NCBI GenBank assembly: GCA_029238255.1
Contig: JAQWGK010000061.1
Coordinates: 1 to 64,000, forward strand
Source: Porticoccaceae bacterium
GTDB lineage: Bacteria; Pseudomonadota; Gammaproteobacteria; Pseudomonadales; Porticoccaceae
Reading direction: 5' to 3'
Length of the DNA: 64,000 nt
Numbering within the stretch: the first letter of the stretch is position 1; each line of letters begins with the position of its first letter. The position numbers and the translations under genes are program-made. The notes beneath the pieces were generated by a model that saw only the letters and a program-made list of their open reading frames with translations, made no database searches and was not told the origin of the DNA. Positions 63,957 through 64,000 of this stretch are shown piece after piece.

Positions 63957-64000
63957 GAAATAGCGAGTAGTAATCGAAAGATTAAATGGACGATAAATTT

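Noticed and set aside
63986-64000. Start of another CDS (ATGGACGATAAATTT) at the window edge
   Set aside because: Only five codons are visible; cannot be supported

Overview
This 64 kb window is a gene-dense, mostly housekeeping stretch of a gammaproteobacterial chromosome. A marine, SAR92/Cellvibrionales-like origin is a guess from gene content only. I saw no CRISPR array, transposase, integrase, rRNA or tRNA. The main blocks are: ilvN-ilvC, pssA and leuA; a divergent holD-like gene with rimI; nfeD/SPFH; regA/regB; uvrA, an MFS transporter, ssb and a peroxiredoxin; fabB/fabA and ispB; split pntAA/pntAB/pntB; rpsT, murJ, ribF, ileS, lspA, fkpB and ispH; a complete Entner-Doudoroff regulon (pgi, edd-glk-eda-zwf-pgl, gap-pyk, hexR) with HexR-like palindromes; acs; a TPP-riboswitch thiamin uptake/salvage operon; msrB, a DEAD-box helicase and SulP; a TonB receptor divergent from a DUF1800/DUF1501 pair; and sdaA. 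The most interesting non-ORF signals are: (1) an unannotated 45-codon leader peptide ending SGLLLLLP* upstream of leuA, with in-frame triplicated LF repeats; (2) a 10-copy 19-20 bp tandem array directly upstream of the pssA -10-like box; (3) a dispersed palindromic element present twice, both times between convergent genes; (4) a chromosome-wide habit of 10-20 bp tandem microduplications, in-frame inside regB, holD and rimI; (5) a TPP-riboswitch operon that appears to encode a full thiamin route from outer membrane to phosphorylation; and (6) dyad operators next to small XRE regulators plus an unlisted 55-aa ORF. All functional names come from reading the translations by eye; no database search was run.
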